Assembly: GCF_003700275.1 (NCBI RefSeq)
Contig: NZ_RBRE01000040.1
Span: 1-61,231 of the forward strand
Length of the DNA: 61,231 nt
Reading direction: 5' to 3'
Source: Pseudomonas cichorii
GTDB taxonomy: Bacteria; Pseudomonadota; Gammaproteobacteria; Pseudomonadales; Pseudomonadaceae
Made by a program: the position numbers and the translations under genes. This document shows, piece by piece, positions 33,657 through 43,961 of this stretch. Every line of letters begins with the position of its first letter. Positions within the stretch are counted from its first letter, which is position 1. The notes under the pieces were generated by a model. It was not told where the DNA came from. It did not search any database and was given only the letters and a program-made list of their open reading frames with translations.

Positions 33657-34156
33657 TCAACGATCTCGGCTTTCTCGATGATCACGTCTTCGGACGGAAC
33701 GTCCTGATGGCCGGCTTTGCTGGTGGTTGCAACGCCTTTGATCTTGTCGACTACGTCATTGCCTTCGACCACTTCACCGAATACGGCATAGCCCCAGCCT
33801 TGAACGGTCGGTGCGCTGTGGTTCAGGAAGCTGTTGTCAGCCACGTTGATGAAGAACTGAGCGGAAGCCGAATGCGGCTCCATGGTGCGGGCCATGGCAA
33901 CGCTGTACTTCTTGTTCGGCAGGCCGTTGTTGGCTTCGTTCTGGATGCTTGGGCGCTTGTCTTTCTTCTCTTTCATGCCTGGCTCGAAACCGCCGCCCTG
34001 GATCATGAAGTTACCGATGACACGGTGGAAGATGGTGTTGCTGTAGTGGCCAGCATTAACGTATTCGATAAAGTTGGCTACGGTCAGCGGCGCCTTCTCT
34101 GCATTCAGTTGCAGAACGATGTCGCCGTGGTTGGTGGTCAGTTTTACTTTGGACAT
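33653..34156 (-). CDS. ppiB: Peptidyl-prolyl cis-trans isomerase, cyclophilin type, cytosolic
   Basis: A 167-residue cyclophilin without signal peptide, matching cytosolic PpiB (164 in E. coli). The active-site stretches [13 protein letters not shown] and [10 protein letters not shown] are intact. I chose ATG 34156 (MSKVKLTT); 15 extra codons upstream would be non-family sequence. It is coupled to lpxH and divergent from glnS. Confidence 0.94.
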   Translation of the reverse strand: MSKVKLTTNHGDIVLQLNAEKAPLTVANFIEYVNAGHYSNTIFHRVIGNFMIQGGGFEPGMKEKKDKRPSIQNEANNGLPNKKYSVAMARTMEPHSASAQFFINVADNSFLNHSAPTVQGWGYAVFGEVVEGNDVVDKIKGVATTSKAGHQDVPSEDVIIEKAEIVE

Positions 34157-34365
34157 ATCGAAAGTCGCTCTTTTGGCATTCATGAATGGGCGCAGTATCA
34201 CCCTGACGCGCAGTTTACAGGGGAGGTTACATATTTCAGGTTTTTTGCTGCTTTTCTACCTTCAAATGCGCACTCTGTTGTCAGGGGCTTGACAGCTTCG
34301 GCTATGATAAGCGCTTTGATTTAGTCGGCCTACCCTGGCCGCGCACCTGTATGTCCAAGGATCCT

Positions 34366-36060
34366 ATGAGCAAGCCCACTCCAGAACCCGCTGCGAATTC
34401 AAAGGCAGGCCCTGTCGTCCCTACCAATTTCCTGCGTCCGATCGTGCAGGCCGACCTGGATTCAGGCAAGCACACCCAAATCGTGACCCGCTTTCCGCCG
34501 GAGCCTAATGGCTATCTGCACATCGGTCATGCCAAGTCGATCTGTGTGAACTTTGGCCTGGCCAACGAGTTCGGTGGCGCGACGCACCTGCGTTTCGACG
34601 ACACCAACCCGGCCAAGGAAGACCAGGAATACATCGACGCCATCATGAGTGACGTCAAGTGGCTGGGTTTCGAGTGGGCTGGCGAAGTGCGCTACGCCTC
34701 GCAGTATTTCGACCAGTTGCACGACTGGGCGGTCGAGCTGATCAAGTCGGGCAAGGCCTATGTCGACGATCTGACCCCCGAGCAGGCCCGCGAGTACCGC
34801 GGCAGCCTGACCGAGCCGGGCAAGAACAGCCCGTTCCGTGAGCGCAGCGTCGAGGAAAACCTGGACCTGTTCGCCCGCATGAAAGCCGGTGAGTTCGAGG
34901 ATGGCGCCCGCGTACTGCGCGCCAGGATCGACATGGCCTCGCCAAACATGAACATGCGCGACCCGATCCTGTATCGCATCCGTCATGCGCATCACCACCA
35001 GACCGGCGACAAGTGGTGCATCTACCCCAACTATGACTTCACCCATGGCCAGTCCGATGCCATCGAAGGCATCACTCACTCGATCTGCACCCTGGAATTC
35101 GAGGGCCATCGTCCGTTGTACGACTGGTTCCTGGACAACCTGCCGGTGCCGAGCAAGCCGCGCCAGTACGAATTCTCGCGCCTTAACCTGAGCTACACCG
35201 TCACCAGCAAGCGCAAGCTCAAGCAACTGGTCGATGAAAAGCACGTCAGTGGCTGGGATGACCCGCGCATGTCGACCCTGTCGGGTTTCCGCCGTCGTGG
35301 CTACACCCCGGCTTCGATCCGCAACTTCTGCGAAATGGTCGGCACCAACCGTTCCGATGGCGTGGTCGACTTCGCGATGCTCGAATTCAGCATCCGCGAC
35401 GATCTGGACCGCAATGCGCCACGGGCCATGTGCGTGCTGCGTCCATTGAAAGTCGTGATCACCAACTATCCGGAAGGTCAGGTCGAGAAGCTTGAACTGC
35501 CACGCCACCCCAAGGAAGACCTGGGCGTGCGCGAGCTGCCGTTCGCTCGCGAGATCTACATCGATCGCGACGACTACATGGAAGAGCCGCCAAAAGGCTA
35601 CAAGCGCCTGGAACCGGCCGGTGAAGTCCGTCTGCGCGGCAGCTACGTAATCCGTGCCGACGAAGCCATCAAGGACGCCGACGGTAATATCGTCGAGCTG
35701 CGTTGCTCCTACGACCCCGACACCCTGGGCAAGAACCCGGAAGGTCGCAAGGTCAAGGGTGTGATTCACTGGGTTCCGGCGGCTGCAAGCGTCGAGTGCG
35801 AAGTGCGCCTGTACGACCGCCTGTTCCGCTCGCCGACGCCTGACAAGGCCGAAGACGGCGCCACGTTCCTGGAAAACATCAATCCCGATTCCCTGCAAGT
35901 ACTGAGTGGTTGTCGTGCTGAACCTTCATTGGGGCAAGCGCAACCGGAAGACCGTTTCCAGTTCGAGCGCGAAGGTTACTTCTGTGCCGACATCAAGGAC
36001 TCGAAACCAGGTCGTCCGGTATTCAACCGCACAGTGACATTGCGGGATTCCTGGAGCTGA
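34366..36060 (+). CDS. glnS: Glutaminyl-tRNA synthetase
   Basis: Charges tRNA-Gln with glutamine. The 564-residue class I enzyme has the HIGH motif (YLHIGHAKS) near residue 50 and a KMSKS-type loop ([10 protein letters not shown]) near 270, then the two beta-barrel anticodon-binding domains. ATG 34366 is preceded by AAGGA at five bases and starts MSKP as in other pseudomonads; an in-frame ATG 15 bp earlier holds that site inside the gene. cysS follows after 10 bp. Confidence 0.95.
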   Translation: MSKPTPEPAANSKAGPVVPTNFLRPIVQADLDSGKHTQIVTRFPPEPNGYLHIGHAKSICVNFGLANEFGGATHLRFDDTNPAKEDQEYIDAIMSDVKWLGFEWAGEVRYASQYFDQLHDWAVELIKSGKAYVDDLTPEQAREYRGSLTEPGKNSPFRERSVEENLDLFARMKAGEFEDGARVLRARIDMASPNMNMRDPILYRIRHAHHHQTGDKWCIYPNYDFTHGQSDAIEGITHSICTLEFEGHRPLYDWFLDNLPVPSKPRQYEFSRLNLSYTVTSKRKLKQLVDEKHVSGWDDPRMSTLSGFRRRGYTPASIRNFCEMVGTNRSDGVVDFAMLEFSIRDDLDRNAPRAMCVLRPLKVVITNYPEGQVEKLELPRHPKEDLGVRELPFAREIYIDRDDYMEEPPKGYKRLEPAGEVRLRGSYVIRADEAIKDADGNIVELRCSYDPDTLGKNPEGRKVKGVIHWVPAAASVECEVRLYDRLFRSPTPDKAEDGATFLENINPDSLQVLSGCRAEPSLGQAQPEDRFQFEREGYFCADIKDSKPGRPVFNRTVTLRDSWS

Positions 36061-36070
36061 GGTTAGCCAA

Positions 36071-37453
36071 GTGCTTTCGATCTACAACACGCTCACCAAG
36101 AGCAAAGAAGTCTTCAAGCCGCTGGATGGCAACAAGGTACGCATGTATGTCTGCGGGATGACCGTGTACGACTTCTGCCACCTTGGCCACGGCCGCAGCA
36201 TGGTTGCGTTCGACCTGGTCACCCGCTGGTTGCGCTTCAGCGGTTACGACCTGACTTACGTGCGCAACATCACCGATATCGATGACAAGATCATCAATCG
36301 TGCCCGTGACAACGGCGAATCGTTCGACGCGCTGACAGCGCGCATGATCGATGCCATGCACGAGGACGAAGCGCGTCTGAATATCCTCAAGCCGGACATG
36401 GAGCCGCGGGCCACCGATCATATTCCTGGCATGCATGCCATGATCCAGACCCTGATCGACAAGGGCTATGCCTACGCGCCGGGCAATGGCGACGTGTACT
36501 ACCGCGTCGGCAAGTTCATGGGCTACGGCAAGCTGTCGCGCAAGAAGATCGAAGACCTGCGCATCGGTGCGCGTATCGAAGTCGACGAGTCCAAGGACGA
36601 TCCACTGGATTTCGTGCTCTGGAAAGGCGTCAAGCCTGGTGAGCCGAGCTGGGAGTCGCCATGGGGGCCGGGGCGTCCGGGCTGGCATATCGAATGCTCG
36701 GTAATGTCCACCTGCTGCCTGGGTGAAACCTTCGACATTCATGGCGGCGGCAGCGACCTCGAATTCCCGCACCATGAAAACGAGATCGCCCAGAGCGAAG
36801 CCGCGACCGGCAAGACTTACGCCAATGCCTGGATGCACTGCGGCATGATTCGCATCAATGGCGAGAAGATGTCCAAGTCCTTGAACAACTTCTTCACCAT
36901 TCGCGACGTGCTGGCTAAATACCATCCGGAAGTGGTGCGTTACCTGCTGGTGTCCAGCCACTACCGCAGCGCGATCAACTACTCCGAAGACAGCCTGAAA
37001 GAGTCCAAGAGCGCGCTGGAGCGTTTCTATCACGCGCTCAAGGGCTTGCCGGTGGCCGAGCCTGCGGGGGGCGAAGCGTTCGTCGAGCGTTTCACCACGG
37101 CGATGAACGATGACTTCGGCACGCCTGAAGCCTGTGCTGTGCTGTTCGAGATGGTGCGTGAGATCAACCGTTTGCGTGACAGCGATCAGGCAGCGGCTGC
37201 GGGTCTGGCGGCACGTCTCAAGCAACTGGCCAGTGTCCTGGGCGTGTTGCAGCTCGAAGCGGAGGATTTCCTGCGTGCCGGTGCTGAAGGGCGGGTTGAT
37301 GCGGCTGAAGTCGAAGCCTTGATCCAGGCGCGTCTGGATGCTCGTAGTGCCAGGAACTGGGCCGAATCCGACCGCATCCGCGACCAGCTCACGGCCATGG
37401 GCGTAGTGCTGGAAGATGGCAAGGGCGGTACGACCTGGCGTCTGGCTGACTGA
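36071..37453 (+). CDS. cysS: Cysteinyl-tRNA synthetase
   Basis: Charges tRNA-Cys. The 460-residue class I enzyme has the zinc-site cysteine in YVCGMTVYD, the HIGH-like motif [28 protein letters not shown] and [10 protein letters not shown] near residue 270. It is in an operon with glnS (10-bp gap). In P. aeruginosa the next gene is folD, as I recall; here an 8.3-kb module intervenes. Confidence 0.95.
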   Translation: MLSIYNTLTKSKEVFKPLDGNKVRMYVCGMTVYDFCHLGHGRSMVAFDLVTRWLRFSGYDLTYVRNITDIDDKIINRARDNGESFDALTARMIDAMHEDEARLNILKPDMEPRATDHIPGMHAMIQTLIDKGYAYAPGNGDVYYRVGKFMGYGKLSRKKIEDLRIGARIEVDESKDDPLDFVLWKGVKPGEPSWESPWGPGRPGWHIECSVMSTCCLGETFDIHGGGSDLEFPHHENEIAQSEAATGKTYANAWMHCGMIRINGEKMSKSLNNFFTIRDVLAKYHPEVVRYLLVSSHYRSAINYSEDSLKESKSALERFYHALKGLPVAEPAGGEAFVERFTTAMNDDFGTPEACAVLFEMVREINRLRDSDQAAAAGLAARLKQLASVLGVLQLEAEDFLRAGAEGRVDAAEVEALIQARLDARSARNWAESDRIRDQLTAMGVVLEDGKGGTTWRLAD

Positions 37454-37458
37454 TCAGT

Positions 37459-37552
37459 CTGTGGAAGGCAGCTTGCTGGCGACACCACCAGTGAAGTCAA
37501 TGAATATTTATTGATTTTCACCGGCCCTGTCGCCAGCAAGCTGCCTCCCACA
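37459..37552. repeat. REP inverted pair between cysS and the sigma-54 regulator
   Basis: Perfect 18-bp arms GGCAGCTTGCTGGCGACA (37467-37484) and its complement (37528-37545), extended by similar flanks. It lies between convergent genes, at the junction of the inserted transporter module. It may also end transcription. Confidence 0.75.
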
Positions 37553-37572
37553 TGATGAACTGCCATGCAAAT

Positions 37573-39426
37573 TCATTGACGAACCTCTCGCAACCGTTTG
37601 TAAAGCGTATTGCGACTGACGCCCAACCGCTTGGCCAATTGTGAAATATTGCCGCCAGCCGCCTGCAACAGGTGGTTCAGGTCTTCGGTCGACGGAAAAT
37701 TCCCCTTGATCCGCAGTGGCGCTACAGGCTCGTCTCTCTCCTCGTCCATCTGAATATCCAGAAAGAAATCTTCCGGCAGGTGCTCCAGCGTAACGATCTG
37801 ATCGTCAGCCAGTGCCAGCGCGACCTGTATCACGCTATTGAGCTGGCGAAGATTGCCCGGCCACGGATGATGCTCGAACAGTTCAAGCACTTCGCAAGAG
37901 AACCCTGCCCGCTGGTGAGGTTCGCGATGGCGTTCCCAGATGCGCTGGATAAGTGCCTGCCTGTCGGTGCGTTCGCGCAAGGGCGGAAGTTCGATATTCA
38001 GCCCGCTGATCCGGTAATACAGATCCTGGCGGAAATGGCCTGTCTGGACCCGCTCGCGCAGGCTGTGGTTGGTGGCCGAGATCAGGCGGATATCCACCGG
38101 ATGCAGCTCGCTGCTGCCCAGCGGCTGCACGCAACGCTCCTGCAGCACGCGCAGCAGACGCGCTTGCACCGGCATTGGCATGTCGCCGATTTCATCGAGA
38201 AACAGCGTGCCTTTGTCAGCCTTGCGAATCAGGCCGATGCTGCCTTTCTGATGGGCGCCGGTGAACGCCCCCTTGCTGTAGCCGAACAGTTCCGACTCCA
38301 CCAGTTCAGCCGGAATGGCCGCGCAGTTGACGGCAATCATCGGTTGGCTGGCACGCGAGCTGGCCACATGCAAGGCTTTGACGAACACTTCCTTGCCGAC
38401 TCCGGTTTCTCCGTGAATCAACAGCGGGATGTCCTTTTCCAGAAGCCGTTGCGCCTGACGAACCGCCTTTTCGACTTTTGCATCGCCCAGGTCGATGGCA
38501 TTCAGATCAAGCGTGGGCGAAGTATTGGCCTGTTGCGCAGGCTGCAGCGGCGGCAATAGCTGCATCGGTTTGCGTCGCGGGCGCTTGAGCAGGCACTGGA
38601 AGCGGCTATTGCCAAAGGCATGCAGCGCGAAAGGGCGTGCTTCGGGTTCGCTGAGCAGCTGCAGGATCGGGCATTTGAACAGTTCTTCGATATTGACCCC
38701 GGACAGCCTGACGCCCAGTAGGTTGTCGGCGCGGCGGTTGGCGCAGCGGATCCTGCCGCTTTCATCGAAAATCAGCAGGCCGGCCCACTGGCTGTCCAGA
38801 TTGTTCAGGCCGGTATTGAAGGTCAGCTGGAAATGGGTGTCGCGGAACTGGTCGAGAATCAGTCGGTTTTCCACTGACTGACTCATCATCTTGACCATGC
38901 CCAGGGTATGCGAGGGCGGCAGGAAGCTGTCGCTGGAGACGTCCAGGATGGCGATCATGCGTCGATCGGCATCGAATATCGGTGAGGCCGAACCGGTCAT
39001 GAAGCGGTTGGCCTTGAGAAAGTGCTCGTCGGGTTCGATATGCACGGCTTGTTCGCAGGCCAGTGCGGTGCCGATGGCATTGGTGCCGGTCCCGCGCTCG
39101 CTCCAGCTGGCTCCGGCCAGAAAGCCCTGGGTTTGCGCAGGGTCGACGAAACGCTGGGTGCCCCATGACTTGAGCAGTTGCCCCTGCTGATCGGCCAGCA
39201 GGATCAGGCAATTGGAGTTGCTCAGGATATTGTCATAGAACGGCAGCACTTCCTGATGGGTGGTTTGCACCAGCGAATGATGACGCTCCAGCAGCCGGGA
39301 AACCTGGGCGCCCGGCAACACGTCGAACGAGGGGCGTGTCTGATGGCTCAGGCCGAAGCTGCGGCAGCGCGTCCATGAATCCTGAATGATGATGTCGTGC
39401 GTAAGCGATGCGCGGGTAGTGACCAT
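37573..39426 (-). CDS. Sigma-54-dependent activator, AcoR-like (GAF-AAA-Fis)
   Basis: A 617-residue enhancer-binding protein. An N-terminal GAF/sensor region (about 60-200; GTGTNAIGTAL is typical of AcoR relatives) is followed by a PAS-like stretch (about 215-270). The AAA+ domain has Walker A GETGVGKE, the sigma-54 contact loop GAFTGA and Walker B GTLFLDEIGD. A Fis-type helix-turn-helix (GGNISQLAKRLGVSRNTLYK) ends the protein. I chose ATG 39426 with AGGA ten bases upstream. It is divergent from the ABC importer, which has a clear -24/-12 promoter, so it very likely activates that operon. Confidence 0.88.
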   Translation of the reverse strand: MVTTRASLTHDIIIQDSWTRCRSFGLSHQTRPSFDVLPGAQVSRLLERHHSLVQTTHQEVLPFYDNILSNSNCLILLADQQGQLLKSWGTQRFVDPAQTQGFLAGASWSERGTGTNAIGTALACEQAVHIEPDEHFLKANRFMTGSASPIFDADRRMIAILDVSSDSFLPPSHTLGMVKMMSQSVENRLILDQFRDTHFQLTFNTGLNNLDSQWAGLLIFDESGRIRCANRRADNLLGVRLSGVNIEELFKCPILQLLSEPEARPFALHAFGNSRFQCLLKRPRRKPMQLLPPLQPAQQANTSPTLDLNAIDLGDAKVEKAVRQAQRLLEKDIPLLIHGETGVGKEVFVKALHVASSRASQPMIAVNCAAIPAELVESELFGYSKGAFTGAHQKGSIGLIRKADKGTLFLDEIGDMPMPVQARLLRVLQERCVQPLGSSELHPVDIRLISATNHSLRERVQTGHFRQDLYYRISGLNIELPPLRERTDRQALIQRIWERHREPHQRAGFSCEVLELFEHHPWPGNLRQLNSVIQVALALADDQIVTLEHLPEDFFLDIQMDEERDEPVAPLRIKGNFPSTEDLNHLLQAAGGNISQLAKRLGVSRNTLYKRLREVRQ

Positions 39427-39519
39427 GAGCAATGAGTCCTGCGAGTGCCTTGTTGTTTTTGTTTTAGGTCTTGCATGGAGCATCCGTGCCCGAATCGTTC
39501 ATCCAGTGTCGTCCAGTAC

Positions 39520-39579
39520 TGTTCAAAGTCAATGTTCATTTTGTTCAGGTGTTCAGCATTTTTTGTTCATTTTTGTTCA
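39520..39579. promoter_or_regulatory. Array of six TGTTCA repeats, probable enhancer
   Basis: Exact TGTTCA copies begin at 39520, 39533, 39542, 39550, 39564 and 39574, all in the same direction; a CGTTCA lies at 39496. The array ends 74 bp upstream of the sigma-54 promoter and lies between the divergent regulator and transporter, the usual place for activator-binding sites. Confidence 0.65.
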
Positions 39580-39653
39580 GCTCTGAAGACGCCGTGCCTG
39601 CTCGTTAAAAGCCGGACGCTCTAGGTCGAGCCTTTCAACCGGATAACGCGATC

Positions 39654-39669
39654 TGGCACGAATGTCGCT
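39654..39669 (+). promoter_or_regulatory. Sigma-54 (-24/-12) promoter of the ABC importer
   Basis: TGGCACG-AATG-TCGCT has the invariant GG (39655-39656) and GC (39667-39668) ten bases apart, against consensus TGGCACG-N4-TTGCW. It is 59 bp upstream of the first transporter gene. Confidence 0.85.
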
Positions 39670-39727
39670 CTATGCCAACTGCATTTGAGCTGCATCCCTG
39701 ACAAGAAAAAATAACAAAGGGCACGCC

Positions 39728-40822
39728 ATGTCACTTACGTTGGAGCACGTCAGTCGCGCAGTCGATGGCCAGATATGGATCGACGACGCATCCCTGAGCT
39801 TTGAGCCCGGATCCTTCAATGTGCTGCTGGGGCGGACCCTGTCCGGCAAGACCAGCCTGATGCGCCTGATGGCTGGCCTGGACAGGCCCGACACTGGCCG
39901 GGTGCTGATGAACGGCGTGGATGTCACGCACCGGCCGGTGCGCAAGCGCAATGTGTCGATGGTCTATCAGCAGTTCATCAATTACCCGAGCATGACCGTG
40001 TTCGAGAACATCGCTTCGCCATTGCGTCAGGCGGGGATGTCCCGAGAGGTTATCCAGACCCGGGTGCTTGAAACCGCAAAGATGCTGCGCATCGAAAAAT
40101 TCCTCCAGCGTCATCCTCTGGAGTTGTCTGGCGGACAGCAGCAGCGTACGGCCATGGCCCGGGCGCTGGTCAAGGATGCCGAGCTGATCCTGTTCGATGA
40201 GCCGCTGGTCAACCTCGACTACAAGTTGCGCGAAGAACTGCGCCAGGAAATGCGCGAGCTGTTTGCGGCGCGGCATACCATCGCCATCTACGCGACCACC
40301 GAGCCCAACGAGGCGCTGGCGCTGGGCGGCACCACTACTATCCTGCACGAAGGACGGGTCGTGCAGAGCGGCAAGGCTGCCGAGGTCTATCAGCGGCCAA
40401 GTACGGTACTGGCCGCCGAGTTGTTCTCCGAGCCGCCGATCAACCTGATGCCCGGTCGCATCGAGGGCAATGAAGTCAGTTTCGCCAACTTCGTGCATTT
40501 CCCGCTCAATGCCGACCTGCGCAAGATCGGTGACGGCGAATACCGTTTCGGGGTGCGACCCAGCCACCTGAGCCTGGTGCCGTCCAATGACGACGATCTG
40601 GAACTGGCGGTTACCGTCGAGCTGGCGGAAATCAGCGGCTCCGAAACCTTCCTGCATGTGCGCAATGAGCTTTTTGCCTTGGTGCTGCACTTGCCGGGCG
40701 TGCATGGCTATGACGTCGATGCGGCGATCCGGGTGTATATCCCGACCCACAAACTCTTTGTGTTCGATCAGCAGGGGCGCCTGATTCAGGCGCCCGGTCT
40801 GCGCATGGCGAGGGTTGCCTGA
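39728..40822 (+). CDS. glpS: ABC importer ATPase 1 (GlpS-like)
   Basis: A 364-residue ATPase of the carbohydrate/glycerol importer type, with a C-terminal TOBE/MalK-like regulatory domain (about 245-355). The signature LSGGQQQRT at 133 and Walker B LILFDEP are good. Walker A is the unusual GRTLSGKT at 35, and the H-loop reads ATTEP where YVTHDQ-type sequence is expected, so the switch histidine is missing. It is probably paired with the next ATPase in a heterodimer. Gene order of the six genes equals that of the rhizobial glycerol transporter glpSTPQUV; the substrate is inferred from that. The stop overlaps the next start (TGATG). Confidence 0.65.
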   Translation: MSLTLEHVSRAVDGQIWIDDASLSFEPGSFNVLLGRTLSGKTSLMRLMAGLDRPDTGRVLMNGVDVTHRPVRKRNVSMVYQQFINYPSMTVFENIASPLRQAGMSREVIQTRVLETAKMLRIEKFLQRHPLELSGGQQQRTAMARALVKDAELILFDEPLVNLDYKLREELRQEMRELFAARHTIAIYATTEPNEALALGGTTTILHEGRVVQSGKAAEVYQRPSTVLAAELFSEPPINLMPGRIEGNEVSFANFVHFPLNADLRKIGDGEYRFGVRPSHLSLVPSNDDDLELAVTVELAEISGSETFLHVRNELFALVLHLPGVHGYDVDAAIRVYIPTHKLFVFDQQGRLIQAPGLRMARVA

Positions 40823-41931
40823 TGGCCGAGATCCGTTTGCAGAACCTGGCCCACAGCTATAGCGCCAATCCGGGGCCGGACGATTACGCCATCCGGGAAA
40901 TGACCCATGTCTGGGAGCAGGGCGGCGCTTATGCATTGCTCGGGCCTTCCGGGTGCGGCAAGTCGACCTTGCTCAATCTCATTTCCGGCCTGTTGAGTCC
41001 GTCGCAAGGGCAGGTGCTGTTCGACTCCAGAGAGGTCAATGATCTGAGTCCCGAGCGCCGCAACATCGCTCAGGTTTTCCAGTTTCCGGTGGTCTACGAC
41101 ACCATGACCGTCTTCGATAACCTGGCTTTTCCATTGCGCAATCAGGGCCTGGATGAAAAACGTGTCCACACCAAGGTGCAGGAAATCGCCGAAGTGCTGG
41201 ACTTGCAGCCCTTGCTGAAAAAGAAGGCGCGCAATCTGACGGCGGACGAAAAGCAAAAGGTCTCCATGGGGCGCGGGCTGGTGCGCGATGACGTCTCGGC
41301 CATCCTGTTCGATGAACCGCTGACGGTGATCGACCCGCATTTGAAGTGGAAGCTGCGCCGCAAGCTCAAGCAGATCCACGAGCAATTCAATATCACCATG
41401 GTTTACGTCACCCACGATCAACTGGAGGCCTCGACCTTCGCTGACAAGATCGCGGTGATGTACGGCGGCCAGATTGTGCAGTTCGGGACGCCACGTGAGC
41501 TGTTCGAGAAACCCCGCCACACCTTTGTCGGCTATTTCATCGGCAGTCCGGGCATGAACCTGATCGAGGTCCGGCCGCAGGGCAACGGGGTGATGTTCGG
41601 CGATGTGCAGGTGCCGCTGTCCGGTCCACTGCAGCAATTGATTGCCCATACATCATTCACCAGCCTGAAGATCGGCATCCGTCCCGAGTTCGTTCATGTC
41701 TGGGACGGTCCCTACGAAGAGGCGATGTGCGCCGAGGTGGTGTATGTCGAGGATCTGGGTACCTACAAGATCCTGACCCTTGCGCTGGCCGGGCAGAAAA
41801 TCAAGGTACGCCTGCCTGAAGACAAGCCTGTGCCGCAGGGGCAGGCCTGGATCAGTTTTCCCGCGCAATGGTTGATGCTGTATGCCGATGATTTCTTGCT
41901 TGAGTCCGGTCAAGAGCGGGGTACGCCATGA
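40822..41931 (+). CDS. glpT: ABC importer ATPase 2 (GlpT-like)
   Basis: A 369-residue ATPase with canonical Walker A (GPSGCGKS at 41), Walker B AILFDEP and H-loop VTHDQ (His198). The signature motif is degenerate: LTADEKQ at about 139 in place of LSGGQ. This is the mirror image of the defects in the preceding ATPase. A TOBE-like domain follows from about 250. It overlaps both neighbours by 1 and 4 bp. This is not the antiporter GlpT of E. coli; the symbol follows the rhizobial glpSTPQUV naming. Confidence 0.65.
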   Translation: MAEIRLQNLAHSYSANPGPDDYAIREMTHVWEQGGAYALLGPSGCGKSTLLNLISGLLSPSQGQVLFDSREVNDLSPERRNIAQVFQFPVVYDTMTVFDNLAFPLRNQGLDEKRVHTKVQEIAEVLDLQPLLKKKARNLTADEKQKVSMGRGLVRDDVSAILFDEPLTVIDPHLKWKLRRKLKQIHEQFNITMVYVTHDQLEASTFADKIAVMYGGQIVQFGTPRELFEKPRHTFVGYFIGSPGMNLIEVRPQGNGVMFGDVQVPLSGPLQQLIAHTSFTSLKIGIRPEFVHVWDGPYEEAMCAEVVYVEDLGTYKILTLALAGQKIKVRLPEDKPVPQGQAWISFPAQWLMLYADDFLLESGQERGTP

Positions 41932-42791
41932 ACAAGGTCCATAACAACAAGGCCTGGTGGCTGGTGCTGCCGGTGTTCCTGCTGGTGGCATTCAGTGCCA
42001 TCGTGCCGATGATGACGGTGGTCAATTATTCGGTGCAGGACATCTTCGACCAGTCCAACCGCTATTTCGTGGGCGCCGACTGGTATCGCCAGGTCCTGCA
42101 GGACCCGCGTTTGCATGATTCGCTGCTGCGCCAGTTCATCTACTCGGGTTGTGTGCTGCTGATCGAGATTCCGCTGGGTATCGCCATCGCCCTGACCATG
42201 CCGACCAAGGGGCGCTGGTCGTCGCTTTGCCTGATCGTCATGACCATTCCATTGCTGATTCCGTGGAACGTGGTGGGTACCATCTGGCAGATCTTTGGCC
42301 GTGCCGATATCGGCCTGTTGGGCTGGAGCCTCAATCAACTGGGCATCAGTTACAACTATGCGGCCAATACCATGGATGCCTGGGTGACGGTGCTGGTCAT
42401 GGATGTCTGGCACTGGACGTCACTGGTTGCACTGCTGTGCTACTCGGGGTTGCGTGCCATTCCGGACGTGTACTACCAGGCGGCGCGTATCGATCGGGCG
42501 TCAAGCTGGGCGGTGTTCCGACATATCCAGTTGCCGAAGATGAAGAGCGTGCTGCTGATCGCGGTGATGCTGCGCTTCATGGACAGTTTCATGATCTACA
42601 CCGAGCCGTTCGTCCTCACCGGCGGCGGGCCGGGCAACGCCACGACCTTCCTGAGCCAGACCCTGACACAAATGGCGATCGGTCAGTTCGACCTGGGGCC
42701 GGCGGCGGCGTTCTCGCTGGTGTACTTCCTGATCATTCTGCTGGTTTCGTGGCTGTTCTATACCGCCATGACCCATAGCGACAAGAACTGA
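41928..42791 (+). CDS. glpP: ABC importer permease 1 (GlpP-like)
   Basis: A 287-residue inner-membrane permease with six predicted segments. The ATPase-contact EAA loop reads YYQAARIDRASSWAVFRHIQLP near residue 183 (split across two stretches of the usual EAA---G form). It follows the ATPases with a 4-bp overlap. By family, it pairs with the second permease to form the translocation path. Confidence 0.75.
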   Translation: MNKVHNNKAWWLVLPVFLLVAFSAIVPMMTVVNYSVQDIFDQSNRYFVGADWYRQVLQDPRLHDSLLRQFIYSGCVLLIEIPLGIAIALTMPTKGRWSSLCLIVMTIPLLIPWNVVGTIWQIFGRADIGLLGWSLNQLGISYNYAANTMDAWVTVLVMDVWHWTSLVALLCYSGLRAIPDVYYQAARIDRASSWAVFRHIQLPKMKSVLLIAVMLRFMDSFMIYTEPFVLTGGGPGNATTFLSQTLTQMAIGQFDLGPAAAFSLVYFLIILLVSWLFYTAMTHSDKN

Positions 42792-42800
42792 GGATCGGCC

Positions 42801-43601
<801 letters not shown>

Positions 43602-43612
43602 GGAGTCGGGAT

Positions 43613-43885
43613 ATGGAATGGATGGCCTGGACTTCACTGACGGCGGGTTTCTTCGGCGTCATCGCGGTGCTGCTGATCGGCATGACGGTGTGGGAGCTGA
43701 GTTCGCCCTGCGTCGAGCGTCGTGGTTTTCTGCCGATCGTCACCAGCCGTGGCGACCGCCTGTTCATCGGACTGCTGGCAAGTGCCTACCTGCATTTGCT
43801 GGTCATCGGCGTGACGGACTGGAGTATCTGGATCGCTTCGCTGGTATCGCTGCTGTGGTTGTTGGTCGTAATGCGTTGGGGGTAG
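43613..43885 (+). CDS. glpU: Small membrane protein, DUF2160 (GlpU-like)
   Basis: A 90-residue protein with three hydrophobic segments (about 5-27, 48-68, 70-87) and a conserved charged loop (WELSSPCVERRGFLPIVTS). It matches the small integral-membrane component found only in this type of importer operon. Its exact role is unknown. It sits between the permeases and the binding protein, as in rhizobia, and is the best single marker for calling the set glpSTPQUV-like. Confidence 0.75.
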   Translation: MEWMAWTSLTAGFFGVIAVLLIGMTVWELSSPCVERRGFLPIVTSRGDRLFIGLLASAYLHLLVIGVTDWSIWIASLVSLLWLLVVMRWG

Positions 43886-43961
43886 CCGAGCAACTGTTTT
43901 CATGCCGGGACTGTCCGGGAGGCGGCAACGTGCCCTGGGTAATAATCATCTGGAGGTGTCT

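Noticed and set aside
37459..37552. Inverted repeats considered as the ends of an insertion sequence
   Set aside because: No transposase or target duplication is seen; the pair has REP-family sequence and the arms enclose only 43 bp.
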